Assembly (NCBI RefSeq): GCF_015351025.1
Contig: NZ_JADKRV010000010.1
Location: forward strand, 1 to 64,000
DNA from: Curtobacterium sp. VKM Ac-1376
GTDB lineage: Bacteria > Actinomycetota > Actinomycetes > Actinomycetales > Microbacteriaceae
DNA length: 64,000 nt
Reading direction: 5' to 3'
Part shown: positions 25,117 to 33,742 of the stretch, in pieces
Position numbering within the stretch: position 1 is the stretch's first letter
How the letters are laid out: every line of letters starts with the position of its first letter
The notes under the pieces: generated by a model
Told to the model about the DNA's origin: nothing
Databases searched by the model: none
What the model saw: the letters and a program-made list of their open reading frames with translations, nothing else
Translations under genes and position numbers: made by a program

Positions 25117-25568
25117 GCGGGTACCGGGACCGCTTCGGCGCCCTCCGCCGGCAGGCCGAGGCCCGTCGCCGCGTGCAGCGCCTCGGCCTCCCCCGCCGAC
25201 TGTCCCTGCCGGAGCTGACGGCCCGCGCCGAGGCCGCCCTCGGGAAGCCGATCCACGTGCGCACCACCGAACTACCCGGCGACCTGTCCGCGCGGCTCAT
25301 CCAGCGCACCGACCACGCCCTGCTCGAGACCCGGCCCGGCCTGTCCGAGCGCTCCCGGGTGGCCTGCGTGCTGCACGAGCTCGCCCACGTGTTCATGGAC
25401 GACGGCGGCTGCGACCACCAGGCGTACACCGGGCTGCTCAGCGGCAGGACGGCGTTCACCCGCTCGCTCGACACCCCGCACGAGCAGGCCGTCGAGCTCG
25501 TCGCGGACCAGCTCGCGCTCCGGATCGGCCTGCTCGACCCCGAAGGCCAGCCCGGGATCTTCCGGTGA
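25113..25568 (+). CDS. ImmA/IrrE-family metallopeptidase-like protein
   Basis: The 151-residue protein carries the HExxH-type zinc motif as LHELAHVF (about residue 90), and a downstream EQAVELVADQLALRIG helix with the third ligand-type Glu. This matches the ImmA/IrrE family, which usually cleaves or inactivates a partner XRE repressor. The partner is encoded just upstream with a GTGA overlap. The gene order XRE, ImmA/IrrE-like, MAB_1171c-like is recurrent in actinobacteria and is sometimes annotated as toxin-antitoxin. The trigger and target are not known here. Confidence 0.83.
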   Translation: MSGYRDRFGALRRQAEARRRVQRLGLPRRLSLPELTARAEAALGKPIHVRTTELPGDLSARLIQRTDHALLETRPGLSERSRVACVLHELAHVFMDDGGCDHQAYTGLLSGRTAFTRSLDTPHEQAVELVADQLALRIGLLDPEGQPGIFR

Positions 25569-25572
25569 CGCG

Positions 25573-26523
25573 ATGACACTGCACGTCTGGGGATCGATCC
25601 CGGTCTGGCTCATCCTGACGGTGCTCGTCGTCCGGCTGTTCCTGGTGCGCACCCAGTCGGCGAGCGTGACCTGGCTCATGGTCTGCTGCAGCTTCGTCGC
25701 CGTCGGTCTGACGATCAACCAGCCCGACGTCACCACGTTCCTCGCCGATGTGACGCACGTACCGAACATCGCGGACCTGCTCGGCCGGTGTCTGATGGTG
25801 TGCGGCTTGTTCGCACTCGCGCAGTCGGTCGAGGCCGCCGCTCGTTCCGCCAAGCTCCTGCGCCCCGGCCGGATCACCAGCTGCGTGCTCGTGCTCATCG
25901 CGCTCGTCGTGCTGTTCAGCCTGGTCGACGCACCGACCCCCACGGCGCAGTTCATGACGGTCTACGGCGACCAGCTGCCGACCGCCCTGTACTCCGCCGT
26001 CGAGATGACCTACATCGCGGTCGTCATCGCCCGGTCCGCCGTCGCCGTGCTGCGCGGGTTCCGGAGCGACGACGGTCTCGGTCGCCTGTACTGGCTCTTC
26101 GTCGTCGGCGCCGCCGGCCTGGTGCTGCTCGCGGCCGTCGCGATCGCCCTCGACGCCGTGCACGTGGCCGGTGCCGACGGCGCGGTCGGAGTCCTGTCGA
26201 CGCTCTACACCCCGGTCTTCCTGGGCTCCATGGTCCTGCTCGCCATCGGCGCCGCGGGCGGCGTGCTGCCCGACGCCGCTCGCGAGTTCCGTGACTGGCG
26301 AGACGCCCGGGTCCGGTTCCGTGCGCTCGAGCCGGAGCTCCTCCGACTCGAGCGGGCCTCGGGCAACACCGGGCTCTACTTCACGATCGTGTGGCAGCGT
26401 CGCCAGTGGCGGAGCCGGCAGCACCGGCTCTCCGTCGAGATCGAAGACCGCGCGCGCGAGGCCGGGCAGGACGTCCCAGCGGCTGCGACGCTCACCACGG
26501 CACGACTCAGGGAGCTTTCATGA
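25573..26523 (+). CDS. MAB_1171c-type membrane protein
   Basis: The 316-residue protein has about seven TM helices in the first 230 residues. A cytoplasmic C-terminal part follows, with EFRDWRDARVRFRALEPELLRLERA, a feature of the MAB_1171c putative-transporter family (C-terminal DUF6545-like segment). It lies 4 bases after the ImmA/IrrE gene. The family is annotated as putative transporter, but no transport has been shown; it could be a membrane effector or sensor controlled by the regulator/peptidase pair. Its stop overlaps the next start (ATGA). Confidence 0.75.
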   Translation: MTLHVWGSIPVWLILTVLVVRLFLVRTQSASVTWLMVCCSFVAVGLTINQPDVTTFLADVTHVPNIADLLGRCLMVCGLFALAQSVEAAARSAKLLRPGRITSCVLVLIALVVLFSLVDAPTPTAQFMTVYGDQLPTALYSAVEMTYIAVVIARSAVAVLRGFRSDDGLGRLYWLFVVGAAGLVLLAAVAIALDAVHVAGADGAVGVLSTLYTPVFLGSMVLLAIGAAGGVLPDAAREFRDWRDARVRFRALEPELLRLERASGNTGLYFTIVWQRRQWRSRQHRLSVEIEDRAREAGQDVPAAATLTTARLRELS

Positions 26524-27542
26524 CCGGCGCACGCATCACCGCACTCGGCACCGCGGCGGGAGTGGTCGGCGCACTCGGGCTCGGTGCCTTCGTCGCCCGG
26601 CGGCTGCTGTTCCCGACGCCGTACTCCGCGACCGCCACGGTCCGCAGTTCCACCGACACCGAGGTCGAGCTCGCCGCCAGCCGCGACACCCGGCTGCCGG
26701 GCACCTACGACCTGCAGCGGGACGGCACCCGGGTGCAGGTCGGCGCCATCGTCGGCGGGAGCACGGAGACCGGGGCCAGCAGCGACAGTGACACCGTCCG
26801 CCGCAGCGTCACCGGCGCCGTGACGCCCGGTGTGTGGGCCTGGGACGCCCTGCGGTACGACGGACCGGACGACGTCCCCGGTGACGAGCCCGAGGCCGCC
26901 ACGACCCACGTGGTCCACGTGCACGGCCAGTCGCTCGGCCCACGCCAGGTCCTCCGCGGCCTCGGGGTCTGGCGCACGCTCGGTGCCACGTCCGAGGTCC
27001 TCGACACCACCGGCCTGCCGCTCCGCTCCCTCGACCCGCAGGCCGCCGACCGCATCGTCGGCGCCGTCCGTGCCGCCCGTGCCCGCGGTGTGCAGCGCGT
27101 GGTCCTGCAGGGCTGGTCCGCTGGCGCACTCGCCTGCTCGGTCGCCGCCGCACGCGTCGACGTCGACGGGCTCGTGGGCGTCTCGCCACTGCTCGACGTC
27201 GGCTCGGCACTCCGCGGCGCGGTCCGCGCGGCGCACCTGCCCGGCTTCGTCGGCACCGTCGCAGCGCGCATCGCGACCACCCCGGCGCTGTCCCGGCTCG
27301 CCGGGGCGCCGAAGCCGGTCACGACCACGGCCTGGCAGGACTCGTCGACGCCGACGCTCCTGCTCCACTCCGAGGCCGACGCCCTGGTCGCCGCCGACGA
27401 CGTGGCCGCGGTCACCGCTCGGCAGCACGCCGCGTCCGTCGGGTTCCAGACGGCCCCGCACACGCTCGAGTGGAACGAGGACCCGGAGCGCTGGGAGAGC
27501 GCCGTCCGCGACTTCGCCGCGGGGCTGCCGGACGGCTCCTGA
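26520..27542 (+). CDS. alpha/beta hydrolase, membrane-anchored
   Basis: The 340-residue protein has an N-terminal hydrophobic anchor (about residues 8-30). The hydrolase fold carries the nucleophile elbow GWSAG (about residue 203), an Asp in HSEADAL (about 286), and a His in TAPHTLEW (about 315). An HVHGQSLGPRQ oxyanion-type motif precedes them. Substrate unknown. It is the last gene of the XRE/ImmA operon by ATGA overlap, so an esterase or peptidase activity linked to that system is possible (inference). Confidence 0.82.
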   Translation: MTGARITALGTAAGVVGALGLGAFVARRLLFPTPYSATATVRSSTDTEVELAASRDTRLPGTYDLQRDGTRVQVGAIVGGSTETGASSDSDTVRRSVTGAVTPGVWAWDALRYDGPDDVPGDEPEAATTHVVHVHGQSLGPRQVLRGLGVWRTLGATSEVLDTTGLPLRSLDPQAADRIVGAVRAARARGVQRVVLQGWSAGALACSVAAARVDVDGLVGVSPLLDVGSALRGAVRAAHLPGFVGTVAARIATTPALSRLAGAPKPVTTTAWQDSSTPTLLLHSEADALVAADDVAAVTARQHAASVGFQTAPHTLEWNEDPERWESAVRDFAAGLPDGS

Positions 27543-27568
27543 GACGCTGGCGCCCGGGAACGCGCAAC

Positions 27569-27671
27569 GGCCCCGGTCTGCGAACAGACCGGGGCCGGCT
27601 GCGACTCGATCCGTTGGGGGGAACCGATCGAGTGCACCGCGCGAGGAGTTGGGGGGAACGTCTCGCGCGTG
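27569..27671 (-). ncRNA. 6C RNA (actinobacterial small RNA)
   Basis: Read on the minus strand there are two hairpins in a row, each with CCCCCC in the loop, the defining feature of the 6C RNA family. Stem 1 (27662-27669 with 27638-27645) holds the loop GTTCCCCCCAAC core. Stem 2 (27626-27633 with 27604-27611) holds the same core. The stems differ in sequence yet both pair perfectly, which argues for a selected structure. A third 12-bp perfect hairpin (27569-27580 with 27585-27596, TTCG loop) ends the transcript like an intrinsic terminator. A -10 box (TACTGT) lies just before the first stem. The 5' end is approximate. Targets in this organism are unknown. Confidence 0.85.
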
Positions 27672-27677
27672 ACCCTC

Positions 27678-27683
27678 ACAGTA
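27678..27683 (-). promoter_or_regulatory. -10 box of the 6C RNA
   Basis: TACTGT on the minus strand fits the TANNNT -10 form and ends 7-8 bases before the expected 5' end of the 6C RNA. No clear -35 box is seen. Confidence 0.55.
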
Positions 27684-27765
27684 CCCCCGGACGAGGGTGG
27701 GGGAACGTACGACGCGCAGATCGGCCTGCCCGGATCTGCACGCGGCCCGTGAGCGGGCCGAACGA

Positions 27766-27809
27766 CAGACGGGAGGCCCGGTGCCAGCTGGCACCGGGCC
27801 TCCCGTCTG
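27766..27809. terminator. 44-base perfect palindrome, repeat copy 2 and clpC terminator
   Basis: Arms 27766-27787 and 27788-27809 are perfectly complementary with no spacer, 14 bases after the clpC stop. It shares ACGGGAGGC, CGGTGCC and their complements with 24491-24542. Confidence 0.85.
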
Positions 27810-27823
27810 CGGAGCGTCGGGTC

Positions 27824-30346
27824 CTAGGACTCGATCTCACCCTGGGGCGTGTCGGTCACGGCCGCCTCGACGGCGGCTGCGCCCGCGAGCACCTCTTCGC
27901 GGCCCGGCTGACGCCCGGTCTCGAAGTGGAACGCACCGTCGACGAAGTCGACCTTCACGTGGTCCCCGGCGTTGAGCTCACCCTGCAGGATGTGCTCGGA
28001 CAGCTGGTCTTCGATCTCGTGCTGCATCGCGCGGCGGAGCGGGCGAGCACCGAGGGACGGGTCGAACCCGACCTTGATGAGCTGCTCCTTGGCGGGGAGC
28101 GTGAGCTCCACCGTCATGTCGCGGTCGAGCAGACGGTCGGCCAGACGCTTGACGAACAGGTCCACGATCTGCAGCAGCTCGGGCTGCGAGAGCTGCGGGA
28201 ACACGATCGTGTCGTCGACACGGTTCAGGAACTCCGGCTTGAAGTGCTTCTTGAGCTCCTCGTTGACCTTGCCGCGCATGCGGTCGTAGCCGACGGCCGA
28301 GTCACCCTCGACCTGGAAGCCCACCGGGCCACCGGCGATTCCCTGCGAACCGAGGTTCGTGGTCATGATGATGACGGTGTTCTTGAAGTCGACCACGCGG
28401 CCCTGACCGTCGGTGAGACGGCCTTCCTCGAGCACCTGCAGCAGCGAGTTGAAGATGTCCGGGTGGGCCTTCTCGATCTCGTCGAACAGGACCACGGAGA
28501 ACGGCTTGCGGCGCACCTTCTCGGTGAGCTGGCCGCCCTCCTCGAACCCGACGAACCCGGGAGGGGCACCGAACAGACGCGAGACGGTGTGCTTCTCACC
28601 GAACTCCGACATGTCGAGGGAGATCAGTGCGCCCTCGTCGTCGAACAGGAACTCGGCGAGGGCCTTCGCGAGCTCGGTCTTCCCGACGCCCGTGGGGCCG
28701 GCGAAGATGAACGAGCCGGAGGGACGGTTCGGGTCCTTCAGGCCGGCACGGGTGCGGCGGATGGTCTTGGAGAGGGCCGAGATGGCCTCTTCCTGACCGA
28801 TGACGCGCTGGTGCAGGGCCTTCTCCATGAAGACGAGACGCGAGGTCTCCTCTTCGGTGAGCTTGAACACCGGGATGCCCGTGGCCTGCGCCAGGACCTC
28901 GGCGATGATGCCCTCGTCGACGGTGCCGGACGCGGCGACGTCACCTGCACGCCACTGCTTCTCGAGGCGGAGACGCTCGCCGAGGAGCTTCTTCTCCTCG
29001 TCGCGCAGGCTCGCGGCCTTCTCGAAGTCCTGCTCCTCGATGGCGGCTTCCTTCGACCCGCGGACCGTCGAGATCTTCTCGTCGAACTCGCGGAGCTCCG
29101 GCGGCGCCGACAGGATCGACAGACGCAGGCGAGCGCCGGCCTCGTCGATCAGGTCGATGGCCTTGTCCGGCAGGAAGCGGTCCTGCACGTAACGGTCCGC
29201 CAGGTTCGCCGCGGAGACGATCGCCCCGTCGGTGATGGACACCTTGTGGAACGCCTCGTACTTGTCGCGGAGGCCCTTGAGGATGTTGATGGTGTGCGGC
29301 AACGACGGCTCGTTGACCTGCACCGACTGGAAGCGACGCTCGAGCGCGGCGTCCTTCTCGAAGTGCTTGCGGTACTCGTCGAGCGTGGTGGCACCGATGG
29401 TCTGGAGCTCACCGCGGGCGAGGAGCGGCTTGAGGATCGAGGCGGCGTCGATCGCGCCCTCGGCGGCACCCGCACCCACGAGGGTGTGGATCTCGTCGAT
29501 GAAGACGATGATGTCGCCGCGGGTGCGGATCTCCTTCGTGACCTTCTTCAGGCGCTCCTCGAAGTCTCCGCGGTAGCGGGACCCGGCGATGAGCGACCCG
29601 AGGTCGAGCGAGTAGAGCTGCTTGTCCTTCAGCGTCTCGGGCACGTCGCCCTTGACGATCGCCTGCGCGAGGCCCTCGACGACGGCGGTCTTGCCGACGC
29701 CGGGCTCACCGATCAGGACGGGGTTGTTCTTGGAGCGGCGGGAGAGGATCTGCATGACCCGCTCCATCTCCTTCTCGCGACCGATGACCGGGTCGAGCTT
29801 GCCGTCGCGCGCCGCCTGGGTGAGGTTCCGACCGAACTGGTCGAGGACCTGCGAACCCTGCTGCGCGTTCTGCTGCTGCTCGCCTCCGACGGCGACGGCT
29901 TCCTTGCCCTGGTACCCGGACAGGAGCTGGATGACCTGCTGGCGGACCCGGTTCAGGTCGGCGCCGAGCTTCACGAGCACCTGGGCTGCGACACCCTCGC
30001 CCTCGCGGATCAGGCCGAGCAGGATGTGCTCGGTGCCGATGTAGTTGTGACCGAGCTGCAGCGCCTCGCGCAGGGACAGCTCGAGCACCTTCTTCGCGCG
30101 CGGCGTGAACGGGATGTGCCCCGTCGGCTGCTGCTGGCCCTGGCCGATGATGTCCTGGACCTGCTCGCGGACGGCATCGAGCGAGATGCCGAGCGACTCC
30201 AGCGCCTTGGCGGCGACGCCCTCGCCCTCGTGGATGAGGCCGAGGAGGATGTGCTCGGTGCCGATGTAGTTGTGGTTGAGCATCTTCGCTTCTTCTTGAG
30301 CGAGGACGACAACACGACGGGCCCGGTCGGTGAATCTCTCGAACAT
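27824..30346 (-). CDS. clpC: ATP-dependent Clp protease ATPase subunit ClpC
   Basis: The 840-residue AAA+ unfoldase feeds proteins to ClpP. Seen in order: two Clp-N repeats ([14 protein letters not shown] near 25 and [14 protein letters not shown] near 100), first Walker [10 protein letters not shown] (about 213), a coiled-coil UVR segment near 430-470, second Walker [10 protein letters not shown] (about 560), and a ClpB-type C-terminal domain. Length is normal for ClpC. AAGGGAGAGCAC precedes the ATG. The C-terminus has about 30 Ala/Glu-rich residues. Heat and stress control is usual in actinobacteria, but no ClgR or CtsR operator was identified here. Confidence 0.97.
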   Translation of the reverse strand: MFERFTDRARRVVVLAQEEAKMLNHNYIGTEHILLGLIHEGEGVAAKALESLGISLDAVREQVQDIIGQGQQQPTGHIPFTPRAKKVLELSLREALQLGHNYIGTEHILLGLIREGEGVAAQVLVKLGADLNRVRQQVIQLLSGYQGKEAVAVGGEQQQNAQQGSQVLDQFGRNLTQAARDGKLDPVIGREKEMERVMQILSRRSKNNPVLIGEPGVGKTAVVEGLAQAIVKGDVPETLKDKQLYSLDLGSLIAGSRYRGDFEERLKKVTKEIRTRGDIIVFIDEIHTLVGAGAAEGAIDAASILKPLLARGELQTIGATTLDEYRKHFEKDAALERRFQSVQVNEPSLPHTINILKGLRDKYEAFHKVSITDGAIVSAANLADRYVQDRFLPDKAIDLIDEAGARLRLSILSAPPELREFDEKISTVRGSKEAAIEEQDFEKAASLRDEEKKLLGERLRLEKQWRAGDVAASGTVDEGIIAEVLAQATGIPVFKLTEEETSRLVFMEKALHQRVIGQEEAISALSKTIRRTRAGLKDPNRPSGSFIFAGPTGVGKTELAKALAEFLFDDEGALISLDMSEFGEKHTVSRLFGAPPGFVGFEEGGQLTEKVRRKPFSVVLFDEIEKAHPDIFNSLLQVLEEGRLTDGQGRVVDFKNTVIIMTTNLGSQGIAGGPVGFQVEGDSAVGYDRMRGKVNEELKKHFKPEFLNRVDDTIVFPQLSQPELLQIVDLFVKRLADRLLDRDMTVELTLPAKEQLIKVGFDPSLGARPLRRAMQHEIEDQLSEHILQGELNAGDHVKVDFVDGAFHFETGRQPGREEVLAGAAAVEAAVTDTPQGEIES

Positions 30347-30514
30347 GTGCTCTCCCTTGGCCCCTCGTGAGCGGAGCCGACGCTGTGCCGGAATCGTGTG
30401 ACTCCGGCCAAGTACTTCGAGAGTAACCAGCGCTCAGCCCCTGGGCTGCCCCTGTTCGCCGTGGGCGTGACCAGGGTGCGTCTTGTGCGCAGTGAGCGAA
30501 CGAGAAGACGGATC

Positions 30515-30547
30515 GGAGGCCCGTGGCGGGGTCCGCCACGGGCCTCC
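30515..30547. terminator. hairpin between clpC and nadK upstream regions
   Basis: A 15-bp perfect stem (30515-30529 with 30533-30547) has a GGT loop and partly complementary flanks. It resembles the GGAGGCCCG palindromes at 24491 and 27766. It lies between two divergent genes, so it does not follow a stop codon; an insulating role is possible. Confidence 0.55.
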
Positions 30548-30620
30548 CGTCCTCTTCGTGGGTCGCGTCCCAGGCCTGCCGCACCGCGCGACGCAGGGCG
30601 CGCGGGGAAGGTCCGCTCGG

Positions 30621-30626
30621 TAGCAT
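30621..30626 (+). promoter_or_regulatory. -10 box for leaderless nadK
   Basis: TAGCAT lies 6 bases before the nadK ATG, so transcription would start at the A of the start codon. It is the clearest example of the leaderless pattern in the window. Confidence 0.6.
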
Positions 30627-30632
30627 CCGAGC

Positions 30633-31565
30633 ATGGAGCAGCCCGTCGTCGGCCTCGTCGTCCACCCGACCAAGAACGTGCAGGAGTCCGTCGTGACCCT
30701 GCAGCGCTGGAACGCGTCCGGCCGGGGCGAACTCCTCGCCCGCCGTGCGGACGCGCAGCGCCTCGGAGGCGGGGTGGAGGTGGTCGAGGACGACGACTTC
30801 ACGGACCGCGTCGACCTGGTCGTGGCGCTCGGCGGTGACGGCACGATGCTCGGGTCCATGCGACTCGTTGCCAAGCGCCCGGTGCCCGTGCTCGGGGTGA
30901 ACTACGGGAACGTCGGGTTCCTGGTCGAGATCGAGCCGCCCGAGCTCGAGGTCGCGTTGGAACGACTGTCCGCCGGTCAGTACCAGCTCGAACCCCACCA
31001 CGCACTCGAGGCCCGGCTGTCCTGGGGTGGCGCACGGACCGACTACCTGGCGTTCAACGACCTGACCATCGTCCGGCGGCCCGGGGCCGGGCAGGTCTCG
31101 GCCGACCTCAGCGTCGGCGGGCTCGGGTACGGCTACTACCGCGCCGACGCCATCGTGGCCGCGACCCCCGCTGGGTCCACCGCCTACAACTACGCCGCTG
31201 GCGGCCCGGTGCTCTCCCCCGCGCTGTCCGGGTCCGTGGTGACCCCGGTCGCGCCGATGGCCGGGATCGACCGGTCCGTGGTGCTCGCCGCCCGGGAGCG
31301 CTACCGGTTCGACATCGCCGAAGGCACCCGGAGCGCGGCGCTCGAGGTCGACGGGCTCGTCGTGGGTGAGGTCGCCACCGGAGCCCAGATCGACATGCGC
31401 CTGCGGAAGGACGCCGGCAGCGTCGTGCGACTGGACGCCGAGCGGCACGGGCGCACGGGCCGCGTGAAGCTCAGCCTGCTCGACCTGCCGGTCCGCCCCG
31501 ACCAGCTCATCGAGCTCATCCCGAACGACCTGCGGCAGAAGCTGGGGCGCGAAATCGACGAGTGA
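30633..31565 (+). CDS. nadK: NAD kinase
   Basis: The 310-residue enzyme phosphorylates NAD to NADP. The GGDGTML motif with the catalytic Asp (about residues 68-74), NYGNVGFL (about 90), and STAYNYAAGGPVLSP (about 184-198) are all intact. The length fits actinobacterial NadK. There is no Shine-Dalgarno sequence; the leaderless -10 fixes the start. In many relatives nadK is joined to recN or tlyA genes, but here it stands alone between clpC and a sigma-factor gene. Confidence 0.96.
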   Translation: MEQPVVGLVVHPTKNVQESVVTLQRWNASGRGELLARRADAQRLGGGVEVVEDDDFTDRVDLVVALGGDGTMLGSMRLVAKRPVPVLGVNYGNVGFLVEIEPPELEVALERLSAGQYQLEPHHALEARLSWGGARTDYLAFNDLTIVRRPGAGQVSADLSVGGLGYGYYRADAIVAATPAGSTAYNYAAGGPVLSPALSGSVVTPVAPMAGIDRSVVLAARERYRFDIAEGTRSAALEVDGLVVGEVATGAQIDMRLRKDAGSVVRLDAERHGRTGRVKLSLLDLPVRPDQLIELIPNDLRQKLGREIDE

Positions 31566-31582
31566 GGCCGGGGAACGTGAAT

Positions 31583-31611
31583 GGCCCGCCCGAGCAGTGC
31601 TCGAGCGGGCC
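31583..31611. terminator. hairpin terminator between nadK and the sigma-factor gene
   Basis: Arms 31583-31596 and 31598-31611 pair over 14 bases with one mismatch. It lies between two convergent genes, 18 bases after the nadK stop. Confidence 0.75.
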
Positions 31612-31701
31612 GTCCCATCACCCCACCGGATCGTCTTCCCACAGAACGACCCGGTTTCCCCGCGCCGGCACGGGTGAGCGCGCCGGCGGAAGTCCACTGA
31701 C

Positions 31702-32760
31702 CTAGTCGGTCAGGTACAGCTGCATGTCCTGCGAGACCGCCTTGGCGAACAGGCGCAGCTTGGCGCGCGACTCCACCCGGCTGACGGCCTGGCGGGTCGT
31801 GTGCACGATCTTGGAGATCTCGTCGAGGGTCATCGGCTTGTCGTCGTCCAGGCCGTAGCGCATGCGGATGACGTTGGCCTCGTCGCTGGGCAGCTCGGCG
31901 ACGATGGAGCGGATGTCGCGGTGCAGCAGCGTCGTCTCGGTCAGTTCGTTCGGGGACGCGGCGTCCTCGTCCTCGATGAAGTCGCCCAGCTCGCTGTCGT
32001 CGGAGTCGCCGACGACGGTGTGGATCGAGACCGGCTCGTGCGAGCGACCCTTGAGGTCGACGAGTTCCTCGACGCTCATGCTCAGCTCGGCGGCGACCTC
32101 TTCGGGCATCGGCGCACGGCCGAGGTCGACGGTCAGGTCACGCTCGGTGCGCGAGATCTTGTTGATCAGCTCGACGGTGTGCACCGGGATGCGGATCGTG
32201 CGGGCCTTGTCGGCGAGACCACGCGAGATCGCCTGGCGGATCCACCACGTGGCGTACGTCGAGAACTTGTAGCCCTGCGTGAAGTCGAACTTCTCGACGG
32301 CGCGGACCAGGCCGAGGTTGCCCTCCTGGATGACGTCCATGAACGGCAGGCCGCGCTGCGAGTAGCGCTTGGCGATGCTGACGACCAGGCGGAGGTTCGA
32401 GGTGATCATCCGCTCCTTGGCGCGCTCGCCGTCACGGACGAGCCAGCGGAGTTCACGCTGCAGGGTCTTCGGCAGGCCCTTCTCGGTTGCGAGCTTCTCC
32501 TCGGCGAAGAGCCCGACCTCGATGCGACGGGCGATCTGCGCTTCCTCCTCGGCGGTGAGGAGCGAGAGGCGGCCGATGTGACGCAGGTAGTCGCCGACCT
32601 GGTCGACGGAGGCGCCGCGGACACCGGCGAGCTGCTCGTCGGCCTCGACCTCGGTGTCGAGGGAGGTGGTGGCGGACTCGGCGGTCGCGGTCTTCGATGC
32701 CGATGCCTTCTTCGTGGCAGTGCGGCGGGTGGTGCTGGGTGCAGCCGTTGCGATCGTCAT
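31702..32760 (-). CDS. sigma-70 family sigma factor, group 2-like, with divergent region 4
   Basis: The 352-residue protein has sigma regions 1.2 to 4. Region 2 (RLVVSIAKRYSQRGLPFMDV to YATWWIRQAISR) is close to primary sigma factors, so -10 recognition should be normal. Region 3 is standard. Region 4.2 differs: the recognition helix reads TTRQAVSRVES, where primary sigmas have TRERIRQIES, and the usual LRHPSRSQ tail is replaced by LRLFAKAVSQDMQLYL. Altered or weak -35 reading is expected (inference). The N-terminus is an Ala/Thr/Lys-rich disordered tract. GGGAGAAA precedes the ATG at 32760. Probably a stress or alternative housekeeping sigma, like SigB. Confidence 0.9.
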   Translation of the reverse strand: MTIATAAPSTTRRTATKKASASKTATAESATTSLDTEVEADEQLAGVRGASVDQVGDYLRHIGRLSLLTAEEEAQIARRIEVGLFAEEKLATEKGLPKTLQRELRWLVRDGERAKERMITSNLRLVVSIAKRYSQRGLPFMDVIQEGNLGLVRAVEKFDFTQGYKFSTYATWWIRQAISRGLADKARTIRIPVHTVELINKISRTERDLTVDLGRAPMPEEVAAELSMSVEELVDLKGRSHEPVSIHTVVGDSDDSELGDFIEDEDAASPNELTETTLLHRDIRSIVAELPSDEANVIRMRYGLDDDKPMTLDEISKIVHTTRQAVSRVESRAKLRLFAKAVSQDMQLYLTD

Positions 32761-33112
32761 GGTGTTTCTCCCTGCGTTCGACGGTGATGGCTTCGTGGGG
32801 TGTTGCCGGGGGTGCTGATGAGTAAAGCGGTCGGGAGGTGTACCCCACAAATCGTTCGGAGCGATTCTCAGGGATCTCCGTGCTTCGTCATCCAAACCGT
32901 CCCCCGCGGGGTACAGCCCACCGGCAGTCTCGTCCCCCACACCGCCGCAGATCAAGCGCATGACGTGATGTTTCCGGCGTTGCAGGGGTGTTTCGTCGGC
33001 GTTTCGCACCATGTACCCCGCAGCAGTGCGTCCTGCGGACATGCGAAAGGGGTACGTCCGACCCGATCTGTCCGATCTGGTCGTCGTACCCCGAATACCG
33101 AATGGGTGGGGG
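32761..33112. other. 352-base gap upstream of the sigma-factor gene
   Basis: No gene is convincing here. The region must hold the promoter and leader of the minus-strand sigma-factor gene. GGGAGAAA lies just before its start; I cannot assign a -35/-10 pair. Confidence 0.5.
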
Positions 33113-33241
33113 TCACCAGGAGGGTTCGAGCCACCCGTCCCGGCGCTTGGACACCTCGAGGTCGGCGTCCCGGTCGAACTCGTCGTACTCGCTCTCGATG
33201 TCACCGACGAGGCTGCGGCCGGTGAAGGGTGTGGTTGTCAT
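33113..33241 (-). CDS. small acidic protein (42 aa)
   Basis: This short frame encodes 42 residues from an ATG at 33241 and is missed by a size cutoff. The protein is highly charged, with ESEYDEFDRDADLEVSKRR in the middle and WLEPSW at the end. Codon choice strongly prefers G/C in third positions as in neighbouring real genes. No family is recognised. Two Trp near the C-terminus in such a small acidic protein may be a binding surface. The evidence is composition and codon bias only. Confidence 0.55.
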   Translation of the reverse strand: MTTTPFTGRSLVGDIESEYDEFDRDADLEVSKRRDGWLEPSW

Positions 33242-33304
33242 GCGGACGATGCTCACCCCGGCACGCGTCGGCGAGGTGAACGGTGCGTGACGGGGCGTCG
33301 GCGC

Positions 33305-33451
33305 TCAGACGTCGAGGTCGTCGACGTCGCCGTCGTCATCGACGCCGGGACGATCACGGGGCGACGCGCGCACGACGGACACCGGGTGCCCGAAGGCGTC
33401 CTCCAGGTCGAGGTCGTCGAGGTCGTCGACGGGCTCCGGGAAGGTCGGCAT
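33305..33451 (-). CDS. small very acidic protein (48 aa)
   Basis: A 48-residue frame starts at the ATG at 33451. It is dominated by Asp, Val and Pro: PVDDLDDLDLEDAFGHP then DRPGVDDDGDVDDLDV. Third positions are G/C-rich. No family or motif is recognised, and no Shine-Dalgarno sequence is seen. It is transcribed in the same direction as the 42-residue gene that follows. It may be an acidic accessory peptide or a false frame produced by GTC/GAC-rich DNA. Confidence 0.4.
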   Translation of the reverse strand: MPTFPEPVDDLDDLDLEDAFGHPVSVVRASPRDRPGVDDDGDVDDLDV

Positions 33452-33509
33452 GCGCGACAGACTCACACCACGTGGTGAACGCGGGGTGAAGTGGAACGTG
33501 CGCTGGCGG

Positions 33510-33713
33510 CTACTCGGCGGACGTCGGAGCCGGCGCGGGGTAGCCGTGCTCACGCTCGAAGCGGGCGCGTTCCTCGGCCTCGACCTTGGCGTACGCGGCA
33601 CGCTCGGTCCGGTCGGCACGCATGATCGCGCGCATCACGAACCAGAAGATCAGGCCGACGACGATGGTCGGCGTCAGGGCGAAGACGATCCCGCTTACGA
33701 CTCCTTCAGGCAC
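33510..33713 (-). CDS. small single-TM protein (67 aa)
   Basis: The 67-residue protein has one TM helix (about residues 6-28, GIVFALTPTIVVGLIFWFVM). A charged helix follows (RADRTERAAYAKVEAEERARFEREHG, about residues 32-57), then a Pro-rich end. This is a common layout for small actinobacterial membrane proteins of unknown role. The GTG start at 33713 follows TACCAT (33720-33725) by 6 bases, so it is leaderless. It lies just downstream of lysS but probably has its own promoter. Confidence 0.75.
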   Translation of the reverse strand: MPEGVVSGIVFALTPTIVVGLIFWFVMRAIMRADRTERAAYAKVEAEERARFEREHGYPAPAPTSAE

Positions 33714-33742
33714 CGGAGCATGGTACCCCGGGGAACCGACGG

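Noticed and set aside
27470-30370. Open frame of 966 codons on the plus strand opposite clpC
   Set aside because: It mirrors clpC codon by codon, is full of Leu, Glu, Asp and Arg runs typical of antisense in high-GC genes, and has no recognisable domain.
32761-33204. N-terminal extension of the sigma factor to 33204
   Set aside because: The extra residues are low-complexity and overlap the 42-residue gene; GGGAGAAA supports the start at 32760.
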